A DNA stretch of 64,000 bases from Flavobacterium ammoniigenes (GTDB lineage: Bacteria; Bacteroidota; Bacteroidia; Flavobacteriales; Flavobacteriaceae): the NCBI RefSeq assembly GCF_020886055.1, contig NZ_AP025184.1:1116001-1180000 (forward strand), written 5' to 3'. A program made the position numbers and the translations under genes. Below the pieces are notes generated by a model. The model saw only the letters and a list, made by a program, of their open reading frames with translations. It did no database searches and was not told where the DNA came from. Below are positions 10,575 through 19,564 of this stretch, piece after piece (the first letter of the stretch is position 1; every line of letters starts with the position of its first letter).

Positions 10575-10943
10575 ATGGTACAACAAGAATCAAGACTAAA
10601 AGTAGCAGATAACACAGGAGCTAAAGAAGTTTTAACTATCCGTGTTTTAGGAGGTACCAAAAGAAGGTATGCCTCTGTTGGTGACAAGATTGTAGTTTCT
10701 ATCAAAGATGCAACTCCTAACGGAAACGTTAAAAAAGGAGCTGTTTCAACTGCAGTTGTTGTACGTACCAAAAAAGAAGTGAGAAGAGCCGACGGTTCAT
10801 ACATCAGATTTGATGACAACGCTTGTGTGTTATTGAATGCTGCTGGTGAAATGAGAGGAACTCGTGTTTTTGGTCCGGTAGCAAGAGAACTTCGTGAAAA
10901 ACAATTCATGAAAATTGTATCATTAGCACCAGAAGTGCTTTAA
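10575..10943 (+). CDS. rplN: 50S ribosomal protein L14
   Basis: The 122-residue protein starts [19 protein letters not shown] and has [20 protein letters not shown] and [14 protein letters not shown]14 forms part of the intersubunit bridge and is the target of the silencing factor RsfS. It is of normal length and is the first gene of the spc-type segment. Confidence 0.98.
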
Positions 10944-10954
10944 TTCGTTTTAAG

Positions 10955-11269
10955 ATGATAAAGCTAAAAATAAAATCAGGAGACGTAGTAAGAGTTATTG
11001 CAGGTGACCATAAAGGTGCTGAAGGTAAAGTATTACGCGTGTACCGTGAAAAAAACAAAGCGATAGTTGAAGGTGTAAACATGGTTTCGAAACATACTAA
11101 ACCAAGTGCTAAAAACCCTCAAGGTGGTATCGTTAAAAAAGAAGCTTCTATTCAAATTTCAAATATTGCTTTAATTGATCCTAAAACTAAAGGAACAACT
11201 AGAGTTGGTATTAGAGTAGAAGGAGATAAGAAAGTGAGATTTTCAAAAAAATCTAATCAAGTACTATAG
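10955..11269 (+). CDS. rplX: 50S ribosomal protein L24
   Basis: The 104-residue protein has a KOW motif ([20 protein letters not shown]) and [20 protein letters not shown], which identify L24, an initiator of 50S assembly. Its stop lies two bases before the preferred rplE start. Confidence 0.98.
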   Translation: MIKLKIKSGDVVRVIAGDHKGAEGKVLRVYREKNKAIVEGVNMVSKHTKPSAKNPQGGIVKKEASIQISNIALIDPKTKGTTRVGIRVEGDKKVRFSKKSNQVL

Positions 11270-11271
11270 TG

Positions 11272-11823
11272 ATGGCATATACACCTAGACTAAAAGAAGA
11301 ATACAAGAGCAGAGTAATTGCTGCTCTTAAAGAGGAATTCGGATATACAAACGTAATGCAAGTTCCAAAATTGGAAAAAATCGTTTTGAGCCGTGGAGTT
11401 GGTGCAGCTGTATCTGATAAAAAATTAATCGACTATGCAGTTGATGAATTGACAAAGATCACTGGACAAAAAGCAGTTTCTACAATTTCTAAGAAAGACG
11501 TTGCGTCTTTCAAATTGAGAAAAGGAATGCCAATTGGAGCAAAAGTAACCCTTCGTGGAGAAAGAATGTATGAGTTTTTAGATAGACTTATTACTTCTGC
11601 ATTACCACGTGTTAGAGATTTTAGTGGTATCAAAGCTACTGGTTTCGACGGAAGAGGTAACTACAACCTTGGAGTTTTAGAGCAAATCATTTTCCCAGAA
11701 ATTGATATTGATAAAGTAAACAAAATTTCCGGTATGGATATTACTTTTGTTACTACTGCTCAAACAGATAAGGAAGCAAAATCGTTATTGGCTGAATTAG
11801 GATTACCTTTTAAAAAGAATTAA
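11272..11823 (+). CDS. rplE: 50S ribosomal protein L5
   Basis: The 183-residue L5 ([60 protein letters not shown]) binds 5S rRNA and contacts P-site tRNA. The frame could also start at a GTG at 11269 that overlaps the rplX stop, but the ATG at 11272 gives the usual [12 protein letters not shown] start and is preferred. Confidence 0.97.
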   Translation: MAYTPRLKEEYKSRVIAALKEEFGYTNVMQVPKLEKIVLSRGVGAAVSDKKLIDYAVDELTKITGQKAVSTISKKDVASFKLRKGMPIGAKVTLRGERMYEFLDRLITSALPRVRDFSGIKATGFDGRGNYNLGVLEQIIFPEIDIDKVNKISGMDITFVTTAQTDKEAKSLLAELGLPFKKN

Positions 11824-11826
11824 GAC

Positions 11827-12096
11827 ATGGCTAAAGAATCAATGAAAGCCCGCGAGGTGAAAAGAGAAAAAACGGTAGCAAAGTATGCTGAGAAAAGAAA
11901 AGCTTTGTTAGAAGCTGGAGATTTCGTAGGTTTGCAAAAATTACCAAAAAATGCTTCACCTGTTCGTTTACACAATCGTTGTAAATTAACTGGAAGACCA
12001 AGAGGATATATTCGTCAATTTGGTATTTCACGTGTAACATTCCGCGAAATGGCTAACAACGGGTTAATTCCTGGTGTTAAGAAAGCTAGCTGGTAA
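11827..12096 (+). CDS. rpsN: 30S ribosomal protein S14, zinc-independent type
   Basis: The 89-residue protein has the S14 motif [20 protein letters not shown] and the C-terminal [12 protein letters not shown]. It is the long form and lacks the two CXXC pairs of zinc-binding S14 (only one Cys), so it does not need zinc. It is followed by a 75-nt spacer with a strong hairpin before rpsH. Confidence 0.97.
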   Translation: MAKESMKAREVKREKTVAKYAEKRKALLEAGDFVGLQKLPKNASPVRLHNRCKLTGRPRGYIRQFGISRVTFREMANNGLIPGVKKASW

Positions 12097-12113
12097 GAAT
12101 TAAGAATTATAAA

Positions 12114-12153
12114 TTGGTTTAAGGTTCGATGGCAGAGTGCCATCGAAAACCAA
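12114..12153 (+). promoter_or_regulatory. Stem-loop directly upstream of rpsH, possible S8 regulatory site
   Basis: TTCGATGGCA (12125-12134), a GAG loop (12135-12137) and TGCCATCGAA (12138-12147) form a perfect 10-bp hairpin. TTGGTT (12114-12119) can extend the stem with AACCAA (12148-12153) across a bulge formed by T12120 and AAGG. No U-run follows, so it is not a simple terminator. S8 is an autoregulator of the spc operon in E. coli, which makes this position suggestive; the function here is inferred. Confidence 0.6.
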
Positions 12154-12171
12154 AACCGCAAATTGATACAT

Positions 12172-12570
12172 ATGTATACAGATCCAATTGCAGATTACTT
12201 GACGCGAGTTCGTAACGCTGTGGCTGCAAACCACAAAGTTGTTGAAATTCCGGCATCTAATCTAAAAAAAGAGATTACCAAGATCTTATTTGATCAAGGG
12301 TATATCTTAAGTTACAAGTTTGAGCAGAATACCGTTCAGGGTTCTATCAAAATTGCTTTGAAGTATGATAAAGATACTAAAGAGCCTGTAATCAAAGATA
12401 TCCAAAGAATTAGTAAACCAGGTTTACGTAAATACGCAGGTGCTTCTAAAATTCCAAGAATCCTTAATGGATTAGGTATTGCGATTGTTTCTACTTCTAA
12501 AGGTCTTATGACTGGGAAACAAGCTAAGCAATTGAATGTAGGTGGTGAAGTAATTTGTTACGTATACTAA
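12172..12570 (+). CDS. rpsH: 30S ribosomal protein S8
   Basis: The 132-residue S8 starts [20 protein letters not shown] and ends [27 protein letters not shown], as expected for this 16S helix-21-binding protein. The frame is open to a TTG at 12163, but the ATG at 12172 gives the family's normal N-terminus. A strong hairpin lies just upstream. Confidence 0.97.
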   Translation: MYTDPIADYLTRVRNAVAANHKVVEIPASNLKKEITKILFDQGYILSYKFEQNTVQGSIKIALKYDKDTKEPVIKDIQRISKPGLRKYAGASKIPRILNGLGIAIVSTSKGLMTGKQAKQLNVGGEVICYVY

Positions 12571-12588
12571 TATTAAAGACTATATAAG

Positions 12589-13131
12589 ATGTCAAGAATA
12601 GGTAAAAATCCAATTGTAATTGCTGCCGGAGTAACTGTTGAAGTTGCTAATGGTGTGGTTACAGTAAAAGGAAAGAATGGTCAACTTACACAGGAGTTTT
12701 CGGACGTTACTGTAAAAGTTGAAGACGGTCAAGTTCTAGTAGAAAGATCGTCTGATCAGAAAGACCAAAGAGCAAAACACGGTTTATACAGATCTTTAAT
12801 CAACAACATGATTCAAGGTGTATCTACAGGTTTTACTAAAGAATTGGAATTGGTAGGAGTAGGTTATAGAGCTTCAAACCAAGGTCAAAAATTAGATTTA
12901 GCTCTTGGATATTCACATAATATCGTTTTAGAAGTAGCTCCCGAAGTTGTTGTGGAGACTATCTCAGAAAAAGGTAAAAACCCAATTGTGAAATTAACAT
13001 CATTTGACAAACAACTTTTAGGACAGGTAGCTGCGAAAATCAGAGGTTTCCGTAAGCCTGAGCCATACAAAGGAAAAGGTGTTAAATTCGTAGGTGAAGT
13101 ATTAAGAAGAAAAGCAGGTAAATCAGCTTAA
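12589..13131 (+). CDS. rplF: 50S ribosomal protein L6
   Basis: The 180-residue L6 has [19 protein letters not shown] and, near the C-terminus, [19 protein letters not shown], the L6 signature. The protein sits near the sarcin-ricin loop and the factor-binding site. Duplicated alpha/beta domains are of normal length. Confidence 0.98.
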   Translation: MSRIGKNPIVIAAGVTVEVANGVVTVKGKNGQLTQEFSDVTVKVEDGQVLVERSSDQKDQRAKHGLYRSLINNMIQGVSTGFTKELELVGVGYRASNQGQKLDLALGYSHNIVLEVAPEVVVETISEKGKNPIVKLTSFDKQLLGQVAAKIRGFRKPEPYKGKGVKFVGEVLRRKAGKSA

Positions 13132-13142
13132 AAAATAAGATT

Positions 13143-13493
13143 ATGTCATTAACAAAATCTGATAGAAGACAGAGAATTAAATTCAGAATTAGAAAGATTG
13201 TTAGCGGTACTGCTGCTAAACCTAGACTTTCTGTATTTAGAAGTAACAAAGAAATTTATGCGCAATTAATTGACGATGTAAATGGAGTTACTTTATTAGC
13301 TGCCTCTTCAAGAGAAAAAGAAATAGGAAAAGGTACAAACGTAGAAGTAGCTGCAGCAGTTGGAAAACTAGTGGGCGAAAAAGCGTTAAAAGCCGGTATT
13401 GATGCAGTAACTTTCGATAGAGGAGGTTATTTATATCACGGTCGTATTAAATCATTAGCAGAAGGCGCGAGAGCTGCTGGACTTAAATTCTAA
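13143..13493 (+). CDS. rplR: 50S ribosomal protein L18
   Basis: The 116-residue protein ([55 protein letters not shown]) is L18, which binds 5S rRNA with L5. It is 11 nt after rplF and 6 nt before rpsE. Confidence 0.98.
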   Translation: MSLTKSDRRQRIKFRIRKIVSGTAAKPRLSVFRSNKEIYAQLIDDVNGVTLLAASSREKEIGKGTNVEVAAAVGKLVGEKALKAGIDAVTFDRGGYLYHGRIKSLAEGARAAGLKF

Positions 13494-13499
13494 TATAGT

Positions 13500-14024
13500 A
13501 TGTCTAATAAATACAAAAATATAGAGTTAGTAAAATCAGCTGGTCTTGAATTAAAAGACCGTTTGGTAAGTGTAAATCGTGTTACTAAAGTTACAAAAGG
13601 TGGTAGAGCATTTGGTTTTTCTGCTATTGTAGTGGTAGGTGATGAAAACGGAGTGGTAGGTCACGGATTAGGAAAATCTAAAGATGTTTCTGAAGCAATT
13701 GCGAAAGCAGTGGAAGATGCTAAGAAAAATTTAGTACGTATTCCTTTGAATGGTCAATCAGTTCCTCACGAACAAAAAGGTAAATTTGGTGGTGCACGTG
13801 TATTCTTAATTCCTGCCTCTCATGGTACTGGAGTTATTGCTGGTGGAGCTGTTCGTTCAGTTCTTGAATCAGTAGGTATTCACGATGTATTGTCTAAATC
13901 TCAAGGATCTTCAAATCCTCACAACGTAGTAAAAGCAACTTTTGATGCTTTGTTACAAATGAGAAGTGCTCACACTGTTGCAAAACAAAGAGGAGTATCT
14001 TTAGAAAAAGTTTTTAAAGGTTAA
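13500..14024 (+). CDS. rpsE: 30S ribosomal protein S5
   Basis: The 174-residue S5 has the double-stranded RNA-binding-like domain ([40 protein letters not shown]) and the C-terminal domain ([19 protein letters not shown]). S5 contributes to decoding fidelity and the mRNA helicase function. No unusual feature is seen. Confidence 0.98.
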   Translation: MSNKYKNIELVKSAGLELKDRLVSVNRVTKVTKGGRAFGFSAIVVVGDENGVVGHGLGKSKDVSEAIAKAVEDAKKNLVRIPLNGQSVPHEQKGKFGGARVFLIPASHGTGVIAGGAVRSVLESVGIHDVLSKSQGSSNPHNVVKATFDALLQMRSAHTVAKQRGVSLEKVFKG

Positions 14025-14038
14025 TATTCAAGGAAATT

Positions 14039-14221
14039 ATGGCTAAATTATTAGTAAAACAAGTTAGAAGTAAAATTAACTGTCCTCTTTCTCAAAAGAG
14101 AGGTTTAGAAGCTTTAGGTCTACGTAAAATGGGACAAGTTGTTGAGCATGATTCAAATCCTGCAATCCTTGGTATGTTAAATAAAGTTAAACACTTAGTT
14201 TCCGTTGAGGAAGTTAAATAA
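14039..14221 (+). CDS. rpmD: 50S ribosomal protein L30
   Basis: The 60-residue protein (KLLVKQVRSKINCPLSQKRG; LEALGLRKMGQVVEHDSNPA) is bacterial L30, of normal length and in its normal position between rpsE and rplO. Confidence 0.97.
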   Translation: MAKLLVKQVRSKINCPLSQKRGLEALGLRKMGQVVEHDSNPAILGMLNKVKHLVSVEEVK

Positions 14222-14232
14222 CAATTATAGTT

Positions 14233-14685
14233 ATGAATTTAAGTAACTTACAACCTGCTGAAGGTGCTACACACAATCAAAATAAAAGATTAGGTAGAGG
14301 AGAAGGTTCTGGTAAAGGTGGTACTGCTGCACGTGGTCACAAAGGAGCTAAGTCTCGTTCTGGGTATTCTAAAAAGATTGGTTTTGAAGGTGGTCAAATG
14401 CCACTTCAAAGACGTGTGCCTAAGTTTGGTTTCACAAACATCAACCGTAAAGAATACGAAGGTGTTAATTTAGATACTCTTCAATTATTAGTTGATAATG
14501 GAGTAATTACTGATACTGTTGATATGACAGTTTATGTTGCTAATCGTTTGGCTACCAAAAATGAAATCGTTAAGATTTTAGGTAGAGGTGAATTGAAAGC
14601 AAAATTGAAAGTAACTGCTCATAAATTTACTGCAACTGCTAAAGCGGCTATTGAAGCTGCTGGTGGAGAAGCTGTAACATTATAA
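14233..14685 (+). CDS. rplO: 50S ribosomal protein L15
   Basis: The 150-residue L15 has the glycine-rich N-terminal extension (RLGRGEGSGKGGTAARGHKG) that threads into 23S rRNA, and FEGGQMPLQRRVPKFGF. It lies 12 nt before secY, as in the spc operons of most bacteria. Confidence 0.98.
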   Translation: MNLSNLQPAEGATHNQNKRLGRGEGSGKGGTAARGHKGAKSRSGYSKKIGFEGGQMPLQRRVPKFGFTNINRKEYEGVNLDTLQLLVDNGVITDTVDMTVYVANRLATKNEIVKILGRGELKAKLKVTAHKFTATAKAAIEAAGGEAVTL

Positions 14686-14697
14686 TTTTCAATTAAG

Positions 14698-16044
14698 ATG
14701 AAGAAATTTATTGAATCAATAAGTAATGTTTGGAAAATCGAAGAGTTAAAGAATCGTATTCTTTTAACTCTTGGTTTACTTTTAATCTATCGATTTGGAG
14801 CTCAGGTTACGCTTCCAGGGATTGATGCTACACAATTAAGCGGTCTTGCAGGACAAACCAAACAAGGTATTGGTTCTGTATTGGATATGTTTACAGGTGG
14901 TGCTTTCTCTAAAGCGTCTGTTTTTGCTTTAGGAATTATGCCTTATATTTCTGCATCTATTGTGGTTCAGTTAATGGGTATGGCCATTCCTTATTTGCAA
15001 AAATTGCAAAACGATGGCGAAAGTGGACGAAAAAAGATCAATCAAATTACACGTTGGTTAACAATTGGAATAACTTTACTTCAGGGACCTACTTACATTT
15101 ATAATCTATACAGAACATTACCAAGTAATGCCTTTTTATTAGGTTTTAATTCTTTTGAGTTTTTATTTTCTTCAGTGGTTATTTTAACTACAGGTACCAT
15201 ATTTGCAATGTGGTTGGGTGAGAAAATTACAGATAAAGGAATTGGTAATGGTATTTCATTATTAATTATGGTGGGAATTTTAGCTCGTCTTCCGCAAGCT
15301 TTTGTTCAAGAATTTACAACTAGAGTTACAAATAATAATGGTGGACCAATGTTATTGGTGATCGAAATTATTGTTTGGTTATTAGTTATTATTTCTTGTG
15401 TATTACTTGTCATGGCAGTTAGAAAAATACCTGTTCAATATGCTCGTCGTACATCAACTGGTGACTATGAACAAGACGTTATGGGTGGTAATAGACAATG
15501 GATTCCTTTGAAGCTTAATGCTGCAGGAGTTATGCCAATTATCTTTGCTCAAGCGATTATGTTTATTCCAGCTGCTGTCGCAGGTTTGTCAAAATCAGAT
15601 GCTTCACAATCTATTGTGGGTGCTTTTAGTAATATGTTCGGTTTTTGGTATAATCTTGTTTTTGCAACATTGATTGTTGTATTTACATTTTTCTACACAG
15701 CAATTACAGTTCCTACTAACAAAATGTCTGATGATTTGAAAAGAAGTGGTGGATTTATTCCAGGTGTTAAGCCAGGAGTTGAAACTTCGGATTTTCTTGA
15801 TAAAGTGATGTCTTTAATTACTTTCCCAGGATCTCTATTCCTTGCATTAATTGCTGTGTTCCCAGCTATCGTTGTAAGTATAATGGATGTTCAACAATCT
15901 TGGGCCATGTTTTTTGGAGGTACCTCTTTAATTATTATGGTTGGTGTTGCTATCGATACGATGCAGCAAATTAATTCGTACTTATTGAATCAACATTATG
16001 ATGGTTTAATGAAAACGGGTAAAAATAGAAAAGCAGTAGCTTAA
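14698..16044 (+). CDS. secY: Protein translocase subunit SecY
   Basis: The 448-residue inner membrane protein forms the Sec channel for protein export and membrane insertion. About ten hydrophobic segments are visible; FGAQVTLPGID lies after TM1, the plug region follows (VLDMFTGGAFSKASVFALGI), and RRTSTGDYEQDVMGG and GVKPGVETSDFLD are the conserved cytosolic loops. adk and map, which lie between secY and infA in many bacteria, are absent here; infA starts 3 nt after the stop. Confidence 0.98.
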   Translation: MKKFIESISNVWKIEELKNRILLTLGLLLIYRFGAQVTLPGIDATQLSGLAGQTKQGIGSVLDMFTGGAFSKASVFALGIMPYISASIVVQLMGMAIPYLQKLQNDGESGRKKINQITRWLTIGITLLQGPTYIYNLYRTLPSNAFLLGFNSFEFLFSSVVILTTGTIFAMWLGEKITDKGIGNGISLLIMVGILARLPQAFVQEFTTRVTNNNGGPMLLVIEIIVWLLVIISCVLLVMAVRKIPVQYARRTSTGDYEQDVMGGNRQWIPLKLNAAGVMPIIFAQAIMFIPAAVAGLSKSDASQSIVGAFSNMFGFWYNLVFATLIVVFTFFYTAITVPTNKMSDDLKRSGGFIPGVKPGVETSDFLDKVMSLITFPGSLFLALIAVFPAIVVSIMDVQQSWAMFFGGTSLIIMVGVAIDTMQQINSYLLNQHYDGLMKTGKNRKAVA

Positions 16045-16047
16045 TTT

Positions 16048-16263
16048 ATGGCAAAACAATCAGCAATAGAACAAGACGGATCAATTATTGAAGCATTGTC
16101 TAACGCAATGTTCCGTGTAGAGTTAGAAAATGGACATATTGTAATTGCTCATATTTCTGGAAAAATGCGAATGCATTACATCAAATTATTACCTGGTGAT
16201 AAAGTGAAACTAGAAATGAGTCCTTACGATTTGTCAAAAGCAAGAATTACTTATAGATATTAA
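16048..16263 (+). CDS. infA: Translation initiation factor IF-1
   Basis: The 71-residue protein is a complete S1/OB fold ([50 protein letters not shown]) that binds the 30S A site during initiation. It directly follows secY and precedes rpmJ. Confidence 0.98.
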   Translation: MAKQSAIEQDGSIIEALSNAMFRVELENGHIVIAHISGKMRMHYIKLLPGDKVKLEMSPYDLSKARITYRY

Positions 16264-16277
16264 AAGATATTTCAACA

Positions 16278-16394
16278 ATGAAAGTAAGAGCATCAGTGAA
16301 AAAGAGAAGTGCCGAGTGCATTATCGTTCGTAGAAAAGGAAGATTATACGTAATCAACAAAAAGAATCCTAGATTTAAACAAAGACAAGGATAA
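16278..16394 (+). CDS. rpmJ: 50S ribosomal protein L36, zinc-free type
   Basis: The ATG at 16278 opens a 38-codon frame, [20 protein letters not shown] then [18 protein letters not shown]. This is L36, placed as usual between infA and rpsM. Only one cysteine remains of the three Cys and one His that bind zinc in the C+ form, so this is the zinc-independent form, like the S14 of this operon. Confidence 0.96.
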
Positions 16395-16396
16395 TT

Positions 16397-16771
16397 ATGG
16401 CAAGAATAGCAGGGGTAGATATCCCAAAAAACAAGAGAGGTGTTATAGCACTTACCTACATCTTCGGATTAGGAAAAAGTAGAGCAATTGAGATTTTAGA
16501 TAAAGCTCAAGTTAGCCAAGATAAAAAAGTTCAAGATTGGAATGATGCTGAGATCGGAGCAATTCGTGAAGCAGTATCAGCTTTCAAAATTGAAGGTGAA
16601 TTGCGTTCTGAGGTTTCTTTGAACATCAAACGTTTAATGGATATTGGTTGTTACAGAGGTATCCGTCATAGATCTGGTCTTCCTTTAAGAGGACAAAGAA
16701 CTAAAAACAACTCTAGAACAAGAAAAGGGAAAAGAAAAACTGTTGCTAACAAGAAAAAAGCAACTAAATAA
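16397..16771 (+). CDS. rpsM: 30S ribosomal protein S13
   Basis: The 124-residue S13 has [30 protein letters not shown] and [20 protein letters not shown], followed by a basic tail that reaches P-site tRNA. It is two bases after rpmJ and heads the alpha-operon segment. Confidence 0.98.
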   Translation: MARIAGVDIPKNKRGVIALTYIFGLGKSRAIEILDKAQVSQDKKVQDWNDAEIGAIREAVSAFKIEGELRSEVSLNIKRLMDIGCYRGIRHRSGLPLRGQRTKNNSRTRKGKRKTVANKKKATK

Positions 16772-16779
16772 TAAGTAAT

Positions 16780-17163
16780 ATGGCTAAAGCAACTGCAAAA
16801 AAACGTAAAGTTATCGTTGAATCAACGGGAGAAGCTCATATTTCTGCTACTTTTAATAACATCATCATTTCTTTGACTAACAAAAAAGGTGAAGTTATTT
16901 CTTGGTCTTCAGCTGGTAAGATGGGTTTCAGAGGTTCTAAAAAGAATACTCCGTACGCAGCTCAAATGGCAGCAGAAGATTGTACTAAAGTAGCTCTTGA
17001 AGCTGGACTTAAAAAAGTAAAAGTATATGTTAAAGGACCAGGAAACGGACGTGAGTCTGCTATCCGTTCTTTGCATAACGGTGGAATTGAAGTTACAGAA
17101 ATTATTGATGTAACTCCAATGCCTCATAATGGATGTCGTCCTCCTAAAAGACGTAGAGTATAA
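16780..17163 (+). CDS. rpsK: 30S ribosomal protein S11
   Basis: The 127-residue S11 ([56 protein letters not shown]) forms part of the 30S platform near the E site. It is followed by a 92-nt spacer with a stem-loop before rpsD. Confidence 0.98.
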   Translation: MAKATAKKRKVIVESTGEAHISATFNNIIISLTNKKGEVISWSSAGKMGFRGSKKNTPYAAQMAAEDCTKVALEAGLKKVKVYVKGPGNGRESAIRSLHNGGIEVTEIIDVTPMPHNGCRPPKRRRV

Positions 17164-17189
17164 TACTCAAAACAATTATAGTATAAACT

Positions 17190-17242
17190 AGATAGATTTA
17201 TAGATTATCGAAGGATACGACCTGAATTCATAATCTCTATCT
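17190..17242 (+). promoter_or_regulatory. Stem-loop in the rpsK-rpsD spacer, possible S4 leader
   Basis: AGATAG (17190-17195) and AGATTAT (17202-17208) pair with ATAATCT (17230-17236) and CTATCT (17237-17242), giving 13 bp interrupted by a six-base bulge, closed by a 21-nt loop. The structure ends 13 nt before the rpsD start. S4 represses its own synthesis through leader RNA in E. coli and B. subtilis, so this may be an S4 site; no family model was applied. Confidence 0.5.
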
Positions 17243-17255
17243 TAAACAATTTAAA

Positions 17256-17861
17256 ATGGCAAGATATACTGGTCCAAGTACAAGAATCGCACGTAAATTC
17301 GGCGAGGCAATTTTCGGAGATGATAAAGCTTTCGAAAAAAGAAATTACCCACCTGGTCAACACGGGATGGCTAAAAAAAGAGGAAAAAAATCTGAGTACG
17401 CTATCCAGTTAATGGAAAAGCAAAAAGCTAAATATTCTTACGGAATTTTAGAAAAACAATTCAGAAATTTATTCGAAAAAGCATCAGCTACTAAAGGTGT
17501 TACTGGTGAAGTTTTATTACAATTATGTGAAGCTAGATTAGACAACGTAGTTTTTAGAATGGGTATTGCTCCTTCTAGAAGAGGTGCTCGTCAAATCGTT
17601 TCTCACAGACACATCACTGTAAATGGTGAAGTGGTTAATATTCCTTCTTACCACCTTAAACCTGGTGATAAAGTTGCGGTTCGTGAAAAATCTAAATCTA
17701 TAGAGGCTATCGAACGTTCTTTATCTAATTCAAGTCATGTTTATGAATGGATTACATGGAATAACGATATCAAAGAAGGTACTTTTGTTTCTGTACCTGC
17801 AAGATTGCAAATTCCAGAAAACATTAAAGAACAATTAATCGTAGAGTTGTACAACAAATAA
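17256..17861 (+). CDS. rpsD: 30S ribosomal protein S4
   Basis: The 201-residue S4 has the N-terminal domain without zinc ligands and the S4 RNA-binding domain ([40 protein letters not shown]). It initiates 30S assembly and binds the 5' domain of 16S rRNA. The spacer in front of it is unusually long for this operon and contains a hairpin. Confidence 0.98.
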   Translation: MARYTGPSTRIARKFGEAIFGDDKAFEKRNYPPGQHGMAKKRGKKSEYAIQLMEKQKAKYSYGILEKQFRNLFEKASATKGVTGEVLLQLCEARLDNVVFRMGIAPSRRGARQIVSHRHITVNGEVVNIPSYHLKPGDKVAVREKSKSIEAIERSLSNSSHVYEWITWNNDIKEGTFVSVPARLQIPENIKEQLIVELYNK

Positions 17862-17882
17862 TAATTGACTTAGTCGAAATTT

Positions 17883-18875
17883 ATGGCAATATTTAATTTT
17901 CAGAAGCCCGATAAAGTTATCATGATCGATTCAACCGATTTTGAAGGTAAATTTGAATTTAGACCTTTAGAACCTGGTTATGGATTGACTGTTGGTAATG
18001 CACTTAGAAGAGTTTTGCTTTCAGCATTGGAAGGTTATGCAATCACATCGGTTCGTATCGAAGGTGTAGATCATGAGTTTTCTACTATTTCAGGAGTTGT
18101 TGAAGACGTTACCGAAATTATCCTTAATCTTAAACAAGTACGTTTCAAACGTCAAATTGAAGATATCGATAATGAAGCTGTTACTATTTCAGTTTCTGGT
18201 AAAGACCAATTAACAGCTGGTGATTTTCAAAAATTCATTTCAGGTTTCCAAGTTTTGAATCCAGAACTTGTAATCTGTAATCTTGATAGTAAAATCAAAC
18301 TGAATTTCGATTTAACTATCGAAAAAGGTAGAGGATATGTTCCTGCTGAAGAGAACAAAAAACAAAATGCTGCAATTGGAACCATTTTTACAGACTCTAT
18401 TTTTACTCCGGTAAAAAATGTAAAATATGCTATTGAAAACTTCCGTGTAGAGCAAAAAACAGATTACGAAAAATTAGTTTTTGAAATAAAAACTGATGGT
18501 TCTATCAATCCTAAAGATGCTCTTACTGAAGCGGCTAAAGTTTTAATTCACCATTTCATGTTGTTCTCAGACGAAAGAATCACTCTTGAGGCTGACGAAA
18601 TAGCACAAACAGAATCATACGATGAGGAATCATTACACATGAGACAATTGCTTAAAACTAAGCTTGTTGATATGGATCTTTCTGTTAGAGCATTAAACTG
18701 CTTGAAAGCGGCTGAAGTTGATACACTTGGTGATTTAGTATCGTTCAATAAAAATGACCTAATGAAATTCCGTAATTTCGGTAAGAAATCGTTAACTGAA
18801 CTTGATGAGTTGGTAGCGGTGAAAAACTTGACCTTCGGAATGGACTTGGCAAAATACAAACTAGATAAAGAATAA
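17883..18875 (+). CDS. rpoA: DNA-directed RNA polymerase subunit alpha
   Basis: The 330-residue alpha subunit has the assembly domain ([20 protein letters not shown], about residues 24-43) and the C-terminal domain ([20 protein letters not shown], then [14 protein letters not shown]) that contacts UP elements and activators. It lies 21 nt after rpsD and before rplQ, the standard alpha-operon order. Confidence 0.98.
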   Translation: MAIFNFQKPDKVIMIDSTDFEGKFEFRPLEPGYGLTVGNALRRVLLSALEGYAITSVRIEGVDHEFSTISGVVEDVTEIILNLKQVRFKRQIEDIDNEAVTISVSGKDQLTAGDFQKFISGFQVLNPELVICNLDSKIKLNFDLTIEKGRGYVPAEENKKQNAAIGTIFTDSIFTPVKNVKYAIENFRVEQKTDYEKLVFEIKTDGSINPKDALTEAAKVLIHHFMLFSDERITLEADEIAQTESYDEESLHMRQLLKTKLVDMDLSVRALNCLKAAEVDTLGDLVSFNKNDLMKFRNFGKKSLTELDELVAVKNLTFGMDLAKYKLDKE

Positions 18876-18898
18876 TCTAATCTCCTTAGGGTAGATTA
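18873..18898 (+). promoter_or_regulatory. Small stem-loop at the rpoA stop codon
   Basis: TAATCTA (18873-18879, beginning with the rpoA stop) pairs with TAGATTA (18892-18898), with three further weak pairs inside. No U-run follows, so it is not a terminator by itself. It may mark an RNA processing point or slightly reduce rplQ expression, or be incidental. Confidence 0.35.
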
Positions 18899-18912
18899 CA
18901 TTTCATAAAGCA

Positions 18913-19416
18913 ATGAGACACGGAAAAAAATTCAATCACTTAAGCAGACAGACTGCACATAGAAAATCTATGTTAGCTAATATGGCTTGTTCTCTAATCG
19001 AGCACAAACGTATTAATACTACTGTTGCTAAAGCAAAAGCGCTTAAACAATTTGTTGAGCCATTAATAACAAAATCAAAAGCGGATACGACTCACAATCG
19101 TCGTATTGTTTTTTCATACTTACGTAGCAAATATGCAGTTACTGACTTGTTCAGAGATGTTGCTGCTAAAGTAGGTGACCGTCCAGGTGGATACACTCGT
19201 ATCATTAAAGTTGGAAATCGTTTAGGAGATAATGCTGATATGGCAATGATCGAATTAGTAGATTTTAACGAACTTTACAACGGAGGTAAAAAAGAAGTTA
19301 AAAAAGCAAAAAGCCGTCGTGGTGGAAAAGCTAAAAAAGCAGACGAAGTAGAAGCAGCTCCAGTTGCAGAAGCTCCGGTTGCTGATGCTGAACCAACAAC
19401 AGAAGCTGCTGAATAA
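18913..19416 (+). CDS. rplQ: 50S ribosomal protein L17 with acidic C-terminal tail
   Basis: The first 120 or so residues are L17 ([36 protein letters not shown]). The 167-residue length exceeds the bacterial core because of a Lys-rich then Ala/Glu/Pro-rich tail from about residue 125, common in Bacteroidota L17. It is the last gene of the ribosomal block; a strong terminator follows. Confidence 0.97.
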   Translation: MRHGKKFNHLSRQTAHRKSMLANMACSLIEHKRINTTVAKAKALKQFVEPLITKSKADTTHNRRIVFSYLRSKYAVTDLFRDVAAKVGDRPGGYTRIIKVGNRLGDNADMAMIELVDFNELYNGGKKEVKKAKSRRGGKAKKADEVEAAPVAEAPVADAEPTTEAAE

Positions 19417-19443
19417 TTATGATTATAATCATTCAATAATAAG

Positions 19444-19481
19444 AAAAGGATAAACTAATTTTTAGTTTATCCTTTTTTTTT
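19444..19481 (+). terminator. Intrinsic terminator after rplQ
   Basis: AAAAGGATAAACTAA (19444-19458) pairs with TTAGTTTATCCTTTT (19462-19476) around a three-base loop and runs into a T tract to 19481. It ends the ribosomal protein block. Confidence 0.9.
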
Positions 19482-19514
19482 GAATTTTTTAATTTGAAAA
19501 TCGTCAACCAATTT

Positions 19515-19546
19515 TTTGCATCCGCTGTATTAATGAATTAAATTTG
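19515..19546 (+). promoter_or_regulatory. Promoter of carA
   Basis: TTTG at 19515-19518, 20 nt, TAAATTTG at 19539-19546. Transcription should start about 12 nt before the ATG at 19565. This also shows that the TTG at 19544, in frame with carA, lies inside the promoter and is not the start. Confidence 0.75.
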
Positions 19547-19564
19547 CAGCATATTAAACTACAC

